A stretch of DNA of 64,000 nucleotides from Selenomonas sp. oral taxon 126 (GTDB lineage Bacteria; Bacillota; Negativicutes; Selenomonadales; Selenomonadaceae), in the NCBI RefSeq assembly GCF_001683335.1, contig NZ_CP016201.1, positions 2,388,487-2,452,486 on the forward strand, in the 5' to 3' direction. Positions 1 through 7,629 of the stretch are shown here, piece by piece. The translations under genes were made by a program, and so were the position numbers. The notes below the pieces were generated by a model. The model ran no database searches and was not told the origin of the DNA. It worked only from the letters and a program-made list of their open reading frames with translations. The stretch's first letter is position 1; each line of letters starts with the position of its first letter.

Positions 1-1
1 C

Positions 2-1315
2 CCCGTTGTCTTCCTCGCCAATATTGCGGGCACATTCAACACACAGGACACGAAGGGCGACCTCCTCTATCACGCACATGAGGGAATCGGACTGCGCGTC
101 TCTGAGAATACGGCAGCAGGGCGACAGAAATACGATACCTTGGCAAGGAGGAAGGTCAGGAACATCATTCAGCGTGAGTCTATCGCGGAGGAAATGCGCA
201 TCCTCTACGTCGCCATGACGCGCGCGCAAGAAAAGCTAATCTTGACGGGAACACTCAGCATCACGCGCACGGGCAGGGATGCACTGGAGCAGCTGCGCGC
301 CTTCTGTCTGAGATACGCACAGACGCAGGAGCAGCAGTTTCCCGCATCTGCCGTCCTCTCAGCGAAATGCTATCTCGACTGGATTGCGCTCGCACTTATG
401 CGTCACCCCGACGGCACGCCGCTGTTCGAAGATGAGGACGAAATTGTCCATCGTCAGCCGTCACATCCGCAGGCACGCTTCCATGTGAGGATTCTGGACG
501 AGAGTGTCCGTGTCGCTCAGACAGAGGCGCAGGAGGCGACGGATGACATCCTCTCCGCAGTCCGTGCGGATGAGCCGCTGCCGAGCGGCGGAGAGGCAGA
601 GCGCGTTGCAGCCGTGCTGGACTGGACATACGACCTGCGCGGCACAGCGCATATCCACGCCAAGACCAGTGTGACCGAGCTGAAGCGGCAGCAGACGGCA
701 GAGGAAGAACTGCCTACACCGTTCCTGCCCGCCGTCGGCGTTGCCGAAGTGCAGCCGGAGTGGGAAATGCCGCGTTTCCTGCGCGCGGCGGAGCGGGAGC
801 AGCTGACACCGATGGAGCGCGGCACGGCAATGCACACCGTCATGCAGCAGCTCGATCTCGATCATGCGGAGAATATCGCTGCCATCGCGGCGCAGGCAGA
901 TGAACTCCTGACGAAGGGCATTCTCACGGAGGCGGAGCGCAGGAGCATCGATGTCACGAAGATCTGGAAATTTGCATCGTCGTCCCTTGGGCGGCGTATG
1001 CGCACGGCAAAGGCGGTCTACCGTGAGCTGCCGTTTGGGCGGCTGCTCCCTGCGCAGCGCTACTATGAGGAGGCGACAGATACATCCGATCGGATCTTCC
1101 TGCAAGGCATCATCGACGTACTCTTCGAGGACGAACACGGCGACTACATCCTGCTCGACTACAAGACGGATCGCGGGATTTCCGCTACCACTGCGCGCAG
1201 ACGCTACCAGTTCCAGATCGACCTCTACTGCGATGCCGTCGAGACCATCCTGCACAAGCCGGTCAAGGAACGCTATCTCTTCCTGCTCGATACGGGCACA
1301 GCAGTAAAGATGTGA
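2..1315 (+). CDS. addA: ATP-dependent helicase/nuclease subunit A (AddA), C-terminal part
   Basis: The frame is open from the left edge, so this is the 3' part (about 437 residues) of a gene that begins outside the window. AddA is the helicase-nuclease subunit of AddAB, which processes double-strand breaks for recombination. The stretch EEMRILYVAMTRAQEKLIL is the UvrD-family helicase motif VI, with the arginine replaced by Q in the usual TRAxEK. The C-terminal nuclease domain is recognisable from GIIDVLFEDEHGDYILLDYK, with the metal-binding D and the D-Y-K catalytic residues of RecB-type nucleases. The gene ends 15 bases before a strong bidirectional terminator. Upstream addB is probably outside the window. 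The family call is secure; the start cannot be seen. Confidence 0.93.
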   Translation, partial: PVVFLANIAGTFNTQDTKGDLLYHAHEGIGLRVSENTAAGRQKYDTLARRKVRNIIQRESIAEEMRILYVAMTRAQEKLILTGTLSITRTGRDALEQLRAFCLRYAQTQEQQFPASAVLSAKCYLDWIALALMRHPDGTPLFEDEDEIVHRQPSHPQARFHVRILDESVRVAQTEAQEATDDILSAVRADEPLPSGGEAERVAAVLDWTYDLRGTAHIHAKTSVTELKRQQTAEEELPTPFLPAVGVAEVQPEWEMPRFLRAAEREQLTPMERGTAMHTVMQQLDLDHAENIAAIAAQADELLTKGILTEAERRSIDVTKIWKFASSSLGRRMRTAKAVYRELPFGRLLPAQRYYEEATDTSDRIFLQGIIDVLFEDEHGDYILLDYKTDRGISATTARRRYQFQIDLYCDAVETILHKPVKERYLFLLDTGTAVKM

Positions 1316-1329
1316 AAAGCATAAAAAAC

Positions 1330-1373
1330 AGGGCTGTTGCACGAAGTCATTTTTTGACTCATGCAACAGCCCT
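1330..1373. terminator. Bidirectional intrinsic terminator between addA and the minus-strand chimeric ORF
   Basis: A 12-bp inverted repeat (AGGGCTGTTGCA and its complement) encloses an inner AGTCA/TGACT stem with a T-rich loop. A-rich sequence lies on the left and TTGTGTTT on the right, so it can stop the converging transcripts of addA and the minus-strand gene at 1380. Confidence 0.8.
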
Positions 1374-1379
1374 TGTGTT

Positions 1380-1796
1380 TCAACTCACCGGTGGAATCGG
1401 GACATAGGTGCGGCTCTCCGGAATGCCCTCATAGCCGACTATCTTTGCCGTGACCCCATAGAGATTTTCCAAATTCTTCTCTGTCATGACATCATCGGTT
1501 CGACCAATGCTAAATTTGCCGTCGCGCCCCATCACGACAACATCGCGAACGGTGAAAGGGAAAGGCGGTGTATGTGCCTGTGGGACGTATGCAATCGCGC
1601 GGGCGCGGTAACCGCGATCCGCAATCTCCTGCGCTGTGATCGTATTCGTCGTGACAAGGTACTTGTCAACGCCCTCCGCCTCGACCTGTACGGTGTCCGT
1701 ATCATAGGCTGTGTCCGCAGCGTGTGCCTGCGGCATGAATGCAATCCCGCTTGTGATTGCCGCAATCAGGGCGTAGTACTTCCGTGTTCGTTTCAT
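1380..1796 (-). pseudogene. Chimeric remnant: TonB-receptor N-terminus joined to iron/B12 ABC-ATPase fragments
   Basis: The 138-residue ORF has a good signal peptide (MKRTRKYY then a hydrophobic run ending MPQAHA). Residues of about 33-63 (DTVQVEAEGVDKYL, then ITAQEIADRGYR) look like the start of a TonB-dependent receptor plug. The sequence then switches to AIAYVPQAHTPPFPFTVRDV, the Q-loop region of FecE/FepC-type ABC ATPases, and switches again to DGKFSIGRTDDVMTEKNLEN plus LYGV, the extreme C-terminus of such ATPases. Walker A, signature and Walker B motifs are all missing, so no known activity is possible. The simplest reading is that deletions fused a receptor gene to a neighbouring ATPase gene of an iron or cobalamin uptake cluster. 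The frame is intact and a ribosome site (AAGGAGAGG) precedes the ATG, so a small exported protein could still be made. The family assignments are from motif recognition only. Confidence 0.6.
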
Positions 1797-1831
1797 GAAT
1801 ACCTCTCCTTTTCAGCTCTCCACATACCAAA

Positions 1832-1872
1832 AGGGACTGTTTCCCGTACGAATCGCACGACAAACAGTCCCT
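1832..1872 (-). promoter_or_regulatory. Leader hairpin, possible attenuator, upstream of the chimeric ORF
   Basis: A perfect 11-bp inverted repeat (AGGGACTGTTT / AAACAGTCCCT) is followed on the minus strand by TTTT and then, about 20 bases on, by the ribosome site of the ORF that starts at 1796. A second small hairpin (GGCAG/CTGCC) lies just upstream near 1887-1903. A terminator-like hairpin directly in front of an uptake-type gene suggests attenuation, but the upstream sequence does not fit a riboswitch class with confidence. Nothing else is recognised between 1797 and about 2040. Confidence 0.4.
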
Positions 1873-2044
1873 GCGCGAAAAATCTCATGGCAGTCCGTTC
1901 CTGCCGTTTTCCTTTTCAATACGGGAAGACCCGCGCATTTCTGCGATAGCCCTGTGAGCGTAAGTGTCCCCAAATCCTTCGCTCAGACGCAATATCATAG
2001 GCTCTGCCCTTAGATATTTTTGCTCGGAAAACAATTTTATTTAA

Positions 2045-2072
2045 TTGTTGTTTAATTCTATCAAATTATAAC
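2045..2072 (+). promoter_or_regulatory. Putative sigma-70 promoter for the HIT gene
   Basis: TTGTTG (-35) and TATAAC (-10) are separated by 16 bases in an AT-rich stretch about 100 bases before the HIT start codon. The match is moderate. Confidence 0.4.
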
Positions 2073-2172
2073 AGCGCTGTGATATTTTACATAAGGGATC
2101 GCATATTGCAGGAATCATTTACTCTTTGGCGAATTAGTCCAATACAAAACATATTGAAAGGAAGCGAGTGAA

Positions 2173-2520
2173 ATGACGGATTGTATCTTTTGCAGGATTG
2201 CACAGGGAGAGATTCCCTCGACAAAGGTCTATGAGGACGATCAGGTGCTTGCGTTCCGCGACCTCGATCCGCAGGCGCCGGAGCATGTTCTCATCATTCC
2301 GAAGAAGCATCTTGCGAGTGTGCTGGACTTTGCGGAAGAGGATCGGGATCTGGCAGCGCATATTCTGACCACCGCTGTGCCGCAGATTGCACGAGAGCTC
2401 GGTGTCGCTGACGGTGGGTTCCGCCTCGTGACGAATACGGGTGCGGATGGAGGACAGACGGTCGGGCATCTGCATTTCCACCTTCTCGGCGGACGCTCCC
2501 TCGCATGGCCGCCGGGCTGA
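2173..2520 (+). CDS. HIT family (HinT-type) purine nucleoside phosphoramidase
   Basis: The 115-residue protein is the usual length for HinT. It begins CIFCRIAQGEIPSTKVYEDD, typical of the family with its Cys-x-x-Cys zinc site, and ends with the histidine triad HLHFHLLGGR, whose His residues hydrolyse nucleoside phosphoramidates and adenylates. It is cytoplasmic and acts as a homodimer. AAGGAAGCGAG lies 6 bases before the ATG. It appears to be a single-gene transcript, with its own candidate promoter upstream and a strong terminator directly after it. Family identity is clear; the physiological substrate is not. Confidence 0.95.
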   Translation: MTDCIFCRIAQGEIPSTKVYEDDQVLAFRDLDPQAPEHVLIIPKKHLASVLDFAEEDRDLAAHILTTAVPQIARELGVADGGFRLVTNTGADGGQTVGHLHFHLLGGRSLAWPPG

Positions 2521-2543
2521 CGGAGCACACAACATAGCGCATT

Positions 2544-2594
2544 AAGGCAGTATTATTTCACGTTATATTGTGGTAAATACTGCCTTTTTTGTTT
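2544..2594 (+). terminator. Intrinsic terminator after the HIT gene
   Basis: The inverted repeat AAGGCAGTATT / AATACTGCCTT is followed by a run of T. Confidence 0.85.
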
Positions 2595-2669
2595 AAGTTC
2601 CATCGCGGGCAGACGATATTATTGATATAAGATAGAATAGTGTGTCAATAATGATGGGAGGTGTCAGCG

Positions 2670-2948
2670 ATGGTAGAACGTGTTGAGCGCGTGATGCGTG
2701 TAAAGCGGCTGCGGTTCAATAACGATGAGCTGTTTGAGCGCAGAAAAGGCTTTGAAGAAAAGGAACAGGACGAGACATTCGCATCTATTTTTGAAGATGA
2801 GATAGAAAAGAAGAAAAAGCGCCAGATGGAAAGCTCCTCTGCGAATCGAGCCTATCAGCTTGAGGTCGGTCGTCCGACGCAGTCCCTCTTTTATCAGGGG
2901 AAAGCTGATATCTCGGATGTGAAGGGGAAGCTGCCCAATGCCGGATGA
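2670..2948 (+). CDS. Conserved-looking hypothetical protein upstream of tadA
   Basis: This is a 92-residue, highly charged protein with no signal peptide or membrane segment. The N-terminal half is Arg/Glu/Lys rich, including KKKKR near residue 52, and probably helical. An in-frame GTG at 2661 overlaps the ribosome site GGGAGG (2656-2661), so the ATG at 2670 is preferred. Its last 11 bases overlap the tadA start, which indicates translational coupling with tadA. I recognise no family. A role connected with tRNA editing is only an inference from position. Confidence 0.65.
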   Translation: MVERVERVMRVKRLRFNNDELFERRKGFEEKEQDETFASIFEDEIEKKKKRQMESSSANRAYQLEVGRPTQSLFYQGKADISDVKGKLPNAG

Positions 2949-3411
2949 TGACTATGGAATGCGGCTGGCGCTGGCAGAGGCGGAGCGTGCATATGCGCTC
3001 GGTGAGGTTCCGATCGGCGCCGTCATTCTGAATGGCGCCGGGGAGCTGATTGCCAGCGGATACAATCTTCGCGAGACGGAACATGATGCAACGGCACATG
3101 CCGAACTGATTGCGATTCGGTGCGCCTGTCAGAGTCTTGGGCGTTGGCGGCTCACGGGGCTGACCCTATATGTGACGATCGAGCCGTGTCCCATGTGCGC
3201 CGGGGCAATTGTCATGAGCCGCATCAGCCGCGTTGTGTACGGCAGTACGGATACGAAAGCAGGGGCATGTGAATCTCTCTTCAACATCACGGGCTGCCCC
3301 GCACTCAACCATCAGCCGGAAATACGTGCCGGCGTGCTCGCGGACGAGTGCTCAGAGATCATCAAGCGCTTCTTTCGGGAGCGCAGAAAAAATAAGAATG
3401 TAGAAGTATAG
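2938..3411 (+). CDS. tadA: tRNA-specific adenosine deaminase TadA
   Basis: TadA deaminates A34 to inosine in the anticodon of tRNA-Arg(ACG). The 157-residue protein has the zinc/catalytic signature of the cytidine deaminase fold: HAELIAI (His ligand and catalytic Glu) and PCPMCAGAI (two Cys ligands). GEVPIGAVI and the SRISRVVYGSTD segment are also typical of TadA. It overlaps the preceding small ORF by 11 bases. A terminator follows about 40 bases after the stop codon. Confidence is high. Confidence 0.95.
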   Translation: MPDDDYGMRLALAEAERAYALGEVPIGAVILNGAGELIASGYNLRETEHDATAHAELIAIRCACQSLGRWRLTGLTLYVTIEPCPMCAGAIVMSRISRVVYGSTDTKAGACESLFNITGCPALNHQPEIRAGVLADECSEIIKRFFRERRKNKNVEV

Positions 3412-3450
3412 ACGATCACGTTCGAGATGAATTTCTTTGCAGTGCAAAAG

Positions 3451-3484
3451 ACATCCACAGCGCATTTGCCGTGGATGTTTTTTC
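3451..3484 (+). terminator. Intrinsic terminator after tadA
   Basis: The stem ACATCCAC / GTGGATGT is followed by six T. It ends the short tadA unit. A group II intron relic starts seven bases after the T-run, which is the kind of place group IIC introns insert. Confidence 0.85.
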
Positions 3485-3490
3485 GTGGTG

Positions 3491-3659
3491 GTGCGCCCGG
3501 CGGCGCACGTTTCTAAGCGGTGCAAGACCGGAGTCTGCCCGGTAGCGGGAAAGACATAGCCTATCAGTCTGTACACGCAACCTATTGAAACCGCCGTGTA
3601 CCGAACGGTATGCACGGTGGTGTGAGAGGACGGCGGCTAATCACCACCTCCTACTCAAT
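3491..3659 (+). mobile_element. Relic of a group II (IIC-like) intron, internally deleted, no ORF
   Basis: The 5' end GTGCGCCCGG matches the GUGYG start of bacterial group II introns and is followed by an AGCGGTGCAAGACCGG segment typical of early domain I. The 3' end shows a domain V-like hairpin (CCGCCGTG, TACC, GAA, GGTA, CACGGTGG, about 3590-3620). After it comes GTGAGAGGACGGCGGCTAAT and the CCTCCTACTCAAT end, typical of domain VI and the 3' splice site. Only about 170 bases remain; functional ribozymes are several hundred bases and the reverse transcriptase gene is missing, so splicing is not expected. It lies directly behind the tadA terminator, the known preference of group IIC introns. 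Exact ends are inferred from the boundary consensus. Confidence 0.65.
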
Positions 3660-3677
3660 TGTCTGTACAAAATTTAT

Positions 3678-3706
3678 TTGCATTGTTGCAGTCAGGATGG
3701 TAAAAT
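3678..3706 (+). promoter_or_regulatory. Sigma-70 promoter for the RNase J gene
   Basis: TTGCAT and TAAAAT are separated by exactly 17 bases. This predicts a leader of about 230 bases before the RNase J start. Confidence 0.6.
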
Positions 3707-3810
3707 AGCCTCAAGTGAATGGATCGGATCATTTTTCTTGCGGTTTTCGGTCAGCTGTGCGGTCGTATTTTTTCACAGCAATGACAGCGAAAGCAGCGCT
3801 TTCCCATGTG

Positions 3811-3840
3811 GCGACGATGGAGGGAATCCCCTCCGGTCGC
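3811..3840 (+). promoter_or_regulatory. Strong hairpin in the RNase J leader
   Basis: GCGAC/GTCGC closes an inner GGAGGG/CCCTCC stem with an AATC loop, followed by a short U-containing run. A second small hairpin (GGGAC/GTCCC, about 3901-3921) lies next to the ribosome site. A possible role in autoregulation of RNase J is inference. Confidence 0.35.
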
Positions 3841-3942
3841 TGTATTTTCGTGTGGATGAATTCTGATTTCATGATCGAATGGATGAACAATATTTAAGGA
3901 GGGACACAGTGAAGATGTCCCTTATCTATGGAGGTGTGTTTT

Positions 3943-5631
3943 TTGTCGTTAAATCGTAATGGCAATCATGGGAAAAATGTGCAGAAGGTACAGGTCATAC
4001 CGCTCGGCGGTCTTGGCGAAATCGGAAAGAACATGACTGCCATCCGTGTGGATGATGAGATTCTCGTTGTGGACTCCGGGCTCATGTTCCCGGAGGAGGA
4101 TATGCTCGGCATCGACCTCGTCATTCCGGATATTACCTATCTGATCGAAAACAGAGACAAGGTCAAGGCAATCGTCCTGACGCACGGACATGAGGATCAC
4201 ATCGGCGCGCTGCCCTATGTGATGAAGCAGATTCCCGCGCCCGTCTACGGGACGCGTCTGACGCTCGGCATCCTCGAGGGGCGTCTCAAGGAGAACGGGG
4301 TGGATTCGAGCAATCTGCACTCCGTCATGGCGGGGGACATCATCAACATCGGCTGCTTCAGCGTCGGCTTTATTCGCGTGAACCACTCGATCCCCGACGC
4401 GGTCGGGCTCTCGATCAAAACGCCCGTGGGCATGATCGTCCATACGGGCGACTTCAAGCTCGACTATACGCCGGTCGACGGGCAGATGACGGATTTCCGC
4501 CGCTTCTCCGATCTCGGCAACAAGGGCGTGCTCCTCCTCCTCGCCGACAGCACGAACGCGGAGCGCGAGGGGCATACGGCGAGCGAGCGCACGGTTGGTG
4601 CGGCGTTCGACAAGGCCTTCCACAATGTGCGTGGGCGCATCATTGTCGCGACATTCTCATCGAATGTCCACCGCATCCAGCAGGTTATCGATACGGCGGT
4701 CAAGTACAAGCGGCGTGTTGCCGTACTCGGGCGCAGCATGGAGAATGTGGTCGGCATCTCGCTGGATCTGGGCTATCTGACAGCACCCGAGGGGACGATC
4801 ATCGGCATCGATGAGGTGAACAACTTCCGTCCCGAGCAGATCGTCATCGTGACGACGGGCAGTCAGGGTGAGCCGATGTCTGCGCTCTCGCGCATGGCGG
4901 CATCCGATCACCGCAAGATTACGATTGTGCCGGGCGATACAGTCATCATCTCGGCAACGCCGATCCCGGGCAATGAGAAGCTTGTCTCTAAGACGGTGGA
5001 CAATCTGATGAAGCTCGGTGCGAACGTCATCTATGGGCGTGACAAGGGCATTCACGTCTCGGGGCACGGCAGCCGCGAGGAACTCAAGCTCATGCACAAT
5101 CTCGTGCGTCCGAAGTTCTTTATGCCCGTGCACGGCGAATACCATCACCTCGTGCAGCACGCAAGCCTTGCACGCGAACTCGGTATGCCGAAGGAAAATA
5201 TCTTTATCAGTGAGAATGGTCAGATCCTCGAGTTCACGAAGGAGAAGGGACAGGTTGTCGGACGCGTGCAGTCCGGCATGGTCATGGTCGATGGTCTCGG
5301 TGTCGGCGATGTGGGCAATATCGTCCTGCGTGACCGCCGTCAGCTCTCTCAGGACGGTATCCTTATCATTGTCGTAACTATGGATCGTCAAAATAACCGT
5401 GTGGTTTCGGGACCCGACATCGTCTCGCGCGGCTTCGTCTACGTGCGTGAATCCGAGGCGCTGATGGAGGAGGCGCGTGCGCGCGTCCAGCAGGCGCTTG
5501 ACCGCTGCGAGGATGAGAACGTGCGCGAGTGGTCGGCGATCAAGTCGAATGTGCGCGACGCACTCAGCCGCTATCTCTTCGATAAGACGCGCCGCCGCCC
5601 GATGATCCTACCCATCATTATGGAGATCTGA
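3943..5631 (+). CDS. rnj: Ribonuclease J
   Basis: RNase J is the 5'-exonuclease/endonuclease that matures and degrades RNA in Firmicutes. The N-terminal metallo-beta-lactamase fold has the zinc motif LTHGHEDHIGALPY, the entry VIPLGGLGEIGKNM and PEEDMLGIDLVIPD. The beta-CASP region contains GSQGEPMSALSRMA, and GSREELKLMHNLVRP with FMPVHGEYHH provides later conserved His residues. Length (562 residues) is normal. An in-frame ATG at 3928 overlaps the ribosome site GGAGGTG (3930-3936), so the TTG at 3943, spaced 6 bases, is chosen; a rare start may keep translation low. It has its own promoter and terminator. Confidence 0.93.
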   Translation: MSLNRNGNHGKNVQKVQVIPLGGLGEIGKNMTAIRVDDEILVVDSGLMFPEEDMLGIDLVIPDITYLIENRDKVKAIVLTHGHEDHIGALPYVMKQIPAPVYGTRLTLGILEGRLKENGVDSSNLHSVMAGDIINIGCFSVGFIRVNHSIPDAVGLSIKTPVGMIVHTGDFKLDYTPVDGQMTDFRRFSDLGNKGVLLLLADSTNAEREGHTASERTVGAAFDKAFHNVRGRIIVATFSSNVHRIQQVIDTAVKYKRRVAVLGRSMENVVGISLDLGYLTAPEGTIIGIDEVNNFRPEQIVIVTTGSQGEPMSALSRMAASDHRKITIVPGDTVIISATPIPGNEKLVSKTVDNLMKLGANVIYGRDKGIHVSGHGSREELKLMHNLVRPKFFMPVHGEYHHLVQHASLARELGMPKENIFISENGQILEFTKEKGQVVGRVQSGMVMVDGLGVGDVGNIVLRDRRQLSQDGILIIVVTMDRQNNRVVSGPDIVSRGFVYVRESEALMEEARARVQQALDRCEDENVREWSAIKSNVRDALSRYLFDKTRRRPMILPIIMEI

Positions 5632-5647
5632 GGAATTTGATACAATG

Positions 5648-5680
5648 AGGTCGCCTCTTTTGGGGCGACTTTTCTTTTTG
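5648..5680 (+). terminator. Intrinsic terminator after the RNase J gene
   Basis: The stem GTCGCC / GGCGAC with loop TCTTTTGG is followed by TTTTCTTTTT. Confidence 0.8.
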
Positions 5681-5713
5681 TAAATTTTTCAAAAAATTGT
5701 AGTCTTGTGCGTC

Positions 5714-5742
5714 TTGCAGGCAAGCGAAAAAAAGGGTAGAAT
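5714..5742 (+). promoter_or_regulatory. Sigma-70 promoter for the transketolase genes
   Basis: TTGCAG and TAGAAT are 17 bases apart, 45 bases upstream of the transketolase start. Confidence 0.6.
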
Positions 5743-5787
5743 GAGGGCTGTATTGATATTGTGTTGATTGGGGCGAGGAGGAGTTTT

Positions 5788-6639
5788 ATGACAGCAACTG
5801 AAGAGAAGGAGCTTCGTCTTTTTGCGGTGAAGGTGCGCGAGGGGATTTTGCGCGGTACGCATGCAGCAAAGAGCGGTCACCCCGGTGGCTCACTTTCATC
5901 GACGGAGTACTTTACCTATCTCTACAACAAGGAAATTCGTGTTGATCCGAAGAACCCCCACGATCCGAATCGCGACCGCTTCGTCCTCTCGAAGGGGCAT
6001 GTTGCGCCCGGACTCTATGCGACGCTTGCCAATCGCGGTTTCTTTCCCGTGGATGAGCTGCTGACGCTGCGTCACATCGGCTCACGTCTGCAGGGACATC
6101 CGAATATGAACCTTACGCCGGGCGTGGATATGTCTACGGGCTCGCTCGGGCAGGGCATTTCGACGGCGGCGGGCATGGCAAAGGGCGCAAAGTATCTCGG
6201 CAAGGACATCAATGTCTACACGCTGCTCGGCGACGGTGAGCTTGCCGAGGGGCAGGTCTGGGAGGCGCTCATGTTCTCGGCGCACTACAAGCTGGATAAC
6301 CTCTGCATCGCAGTGGATGTCAACGGCCTCCAGATCGACGGCGCAACGGCAGATGTCATGAACACGGCACCGATCGACGCGAAGTTTGAGGCGTTCGGCT
6401 GTGCGGTTATTTGGATTGACGGGCATGACTACAATGCACTGGAAGAGGCGTTCAAGGCATTCCATGCAAACAAGGGGACAGGAAAGCCAACCGCGATCCT
6501 TATGAAGACAGTGAAGGGCAAGGACATCTCCTTTATGGAGAACAATGCCGGCTGGCATGGCAAGGCACCCAATGATGACGAACTCGCACGAGGCCTTGAG
6601 GAACTGGCTGCGATTCGCAAGCAGATTGAGGAGGCATGA
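5788..6639 (+). CDS. Transketolase, N-terminal (TPP-binding) subunit
   Basis: This 283-residue protein is the pyrophosphate-binding half of a split transketolase, an enzyme of the non-oxidative pentose phosphate pathway that moves two-carbon units between sugar phosphates. Visible family features are HAAKSGHPGGSLSSTEY, the substrate-contacting SKGHVAPGLYATL, and the TPP motif LLGDGELAEGQVWEAL followed later by AVDVNGLQIDG. The ATG at 5788 has GAGGAGG six bases upstream. Its stop is next to the start of the C-terminal subunit, so the two halves are made together. Split transketolases are common in Firmicutes and archaea. Confidence 0.93.
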   Translation: MTATEEKELRLFAVKVREGILRGTHAAKSGHPGGSLSSTEYFTYLYNKEIRVDPKNPHDPNRDRFVLSKGHVAPGLYATLANRGFFPVDELLTLRHIGSRLQGHPNMNLTPGVDMSTGSLGQGISTAAGMAKGAKYLGKDINVYTLLGDGELAEGQVWEALMFSAHYKLDNLCIAVDVNGLQIDGATADVMNTAPIDAKFEAFGCAVIWIDGHDYNALEEAFKAFHANKGTGKPTAILMKTVKGKDISFMENNAGWHGKAPNDDELARGLEELAAIRKQIEEA

Positions 6640-6641
6640 GC

Positions 6642-7583
6642 ATGGCAGACGTAAAGAAAGTTGCAACGCGTGACAGCTACGGAAACGGACTTGTAGAGCT
6701 CGGCAAAGAACATGAAAATATTGTTGTTCTGGATGCGGATCTCGCAGGGGCGACGAAGAGCGGAACATTCAAGAAGGCATTTCCCGATCGTCACTTTAAC
6801 TGCGGCATTGCAGAGTGTGATATGGTCGGCGTCGGTGCGGGACTCTCGACGATGGGGCTCGTGCCGTTCGTGTCCACCTTTGCCATGTTTGCGGCGGGGC
6901 GCGCCTACGAGCAGGTGCGCAACACGATCGGCTATCCGCATCTGAATGTCAAGATCTGCGCGACGCACGGCGGCATTTCCGTCGGCGAGGACGGCGCATC
7001 CCATCAGTGCTGCGAGGACTTTGCCCTCATGCGGACGGTTCCCGGCATGACGGTCATGTGCCCCTCGGACGATGTGGAGGCGCGCAAGATGGTGCACGCT
7101 GCGTACGAGATGGAGGGTCCTGTATACATCCGCTTCGGGCGTGCGGCGACGCCGGTCTATCATGACGAGTCATATGAATTCGCCATTGGAAAGGGCGAGG
7201 TCATTCAGGACGGTATGGATGTCGCCATCATCGCGACGGGCATTCTCGTCCCCGAGGCAATCAAGGCAGGAAAGCTCCTCGCTGCTGAGGGCATCAAGGC
7301 GCGCGTCATCAACATGGCGACAATCAAGCCGCTCGATGAGGAGCTTGTCATTCGCGCGGCGCGGGAATGCGGGAAGATTGTGACCGTCGAGGAGCACAAT
7401 ATCCTTGGCGGACTTGGCGAGGCAGTTGCAGGCGTTGTTACCGAGCATGCCCCCGTTCCCGTCCATCGCATCGGCGTTCGTGACGAGTTCGGGCACTCCG
7501 GCCCTGCGGCGGAACTGCTCAAGCAGTTCGGACTGACGGCAGAGCACATCACTGCGCAGACGAAGACCTTCGTCGGGAAATAA
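6642..7583 (+). CDS. Transketolase, C-terminal subunit
   Basis: This is the second half of the split transketolase (pyrimidine-binding and C-terminal domains, 313 residues). DADLAGATKSGTFKKAFP and FNCGIAECDMVGVGAGL carry the conserved Glu that activates TPP; CATHGGISVGEDGASHQC is the substrate His region. The C-terminal domain reads IVTVEEHNILGGLGEAVAGV. An ATG at 6636 overlaps the previous stop, but AGGAGG at 6629-6634 is better spaced for the ATG at 6642. It is cotranscribed with the N-terminal subunit and closed by a terminator. Confidence 0.93.
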   Translation: MADVKKVATRDSYGNGLVELGKEHENIVVLDADLAGATKSGTFKKAFPDRHFNCGIAECDMVGVGAGLSTMGLVPFVSTFAMFAAGRAYEQVRNTIGYPHLNVKICATHGGISVGEDGASHQCCEDFALMRTVPGMTVMCPSDDVEARKMVHAAYEMEGPVYIRFGRAATPVYHDESYEFAIGKGEVIQDGMDVAIIATGILVPEAIKAGKLLAAEGIKARVINMATIKPLDEELVIRAARECGKIVTVEEHNILGGLGEAVAGVVTEHAPVPVHRIGVRDEFGHSGPAAELLKQFGLTAEHITAQTKTFVGK

Positions 7584-7594
7584 ACGAAGTTGTG

Positions 7595-7629
7595 AAGACG
7601 CTTTTACATTTGTAGAGGCGTCTTTTTTT
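7595..7629 (+). terminator. Intrinsic terminator after the transketolase genes
   Basis: AAGACGC / GCGTCTT stem followed by seven T. It abuts the 3' end of the minus-strand tpsB gene and could also slow that transcript. Confidence 0.8.

Noticed and set aside
461-1366. A 301-codon open frame antisense to addA
   Set aside because: It lies on the complement of a clear nuclease domain and has no family features; high GC makes such frames common.
1797-2000. Cobalamin riboswitch upstream of the fused TonB-like ORF
   Set aside because: Only short stretches resemble the core; the conserved box and pseudoknot partner cannot be identified, so it is listed only as an unassigned leader.
3585-3866. An open frame of 93 codons upstream of the RNase J gene
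   Set aside because: It runs through the group II intron relic and the RNase J promoter and has no ribosome site or recognisable domain.
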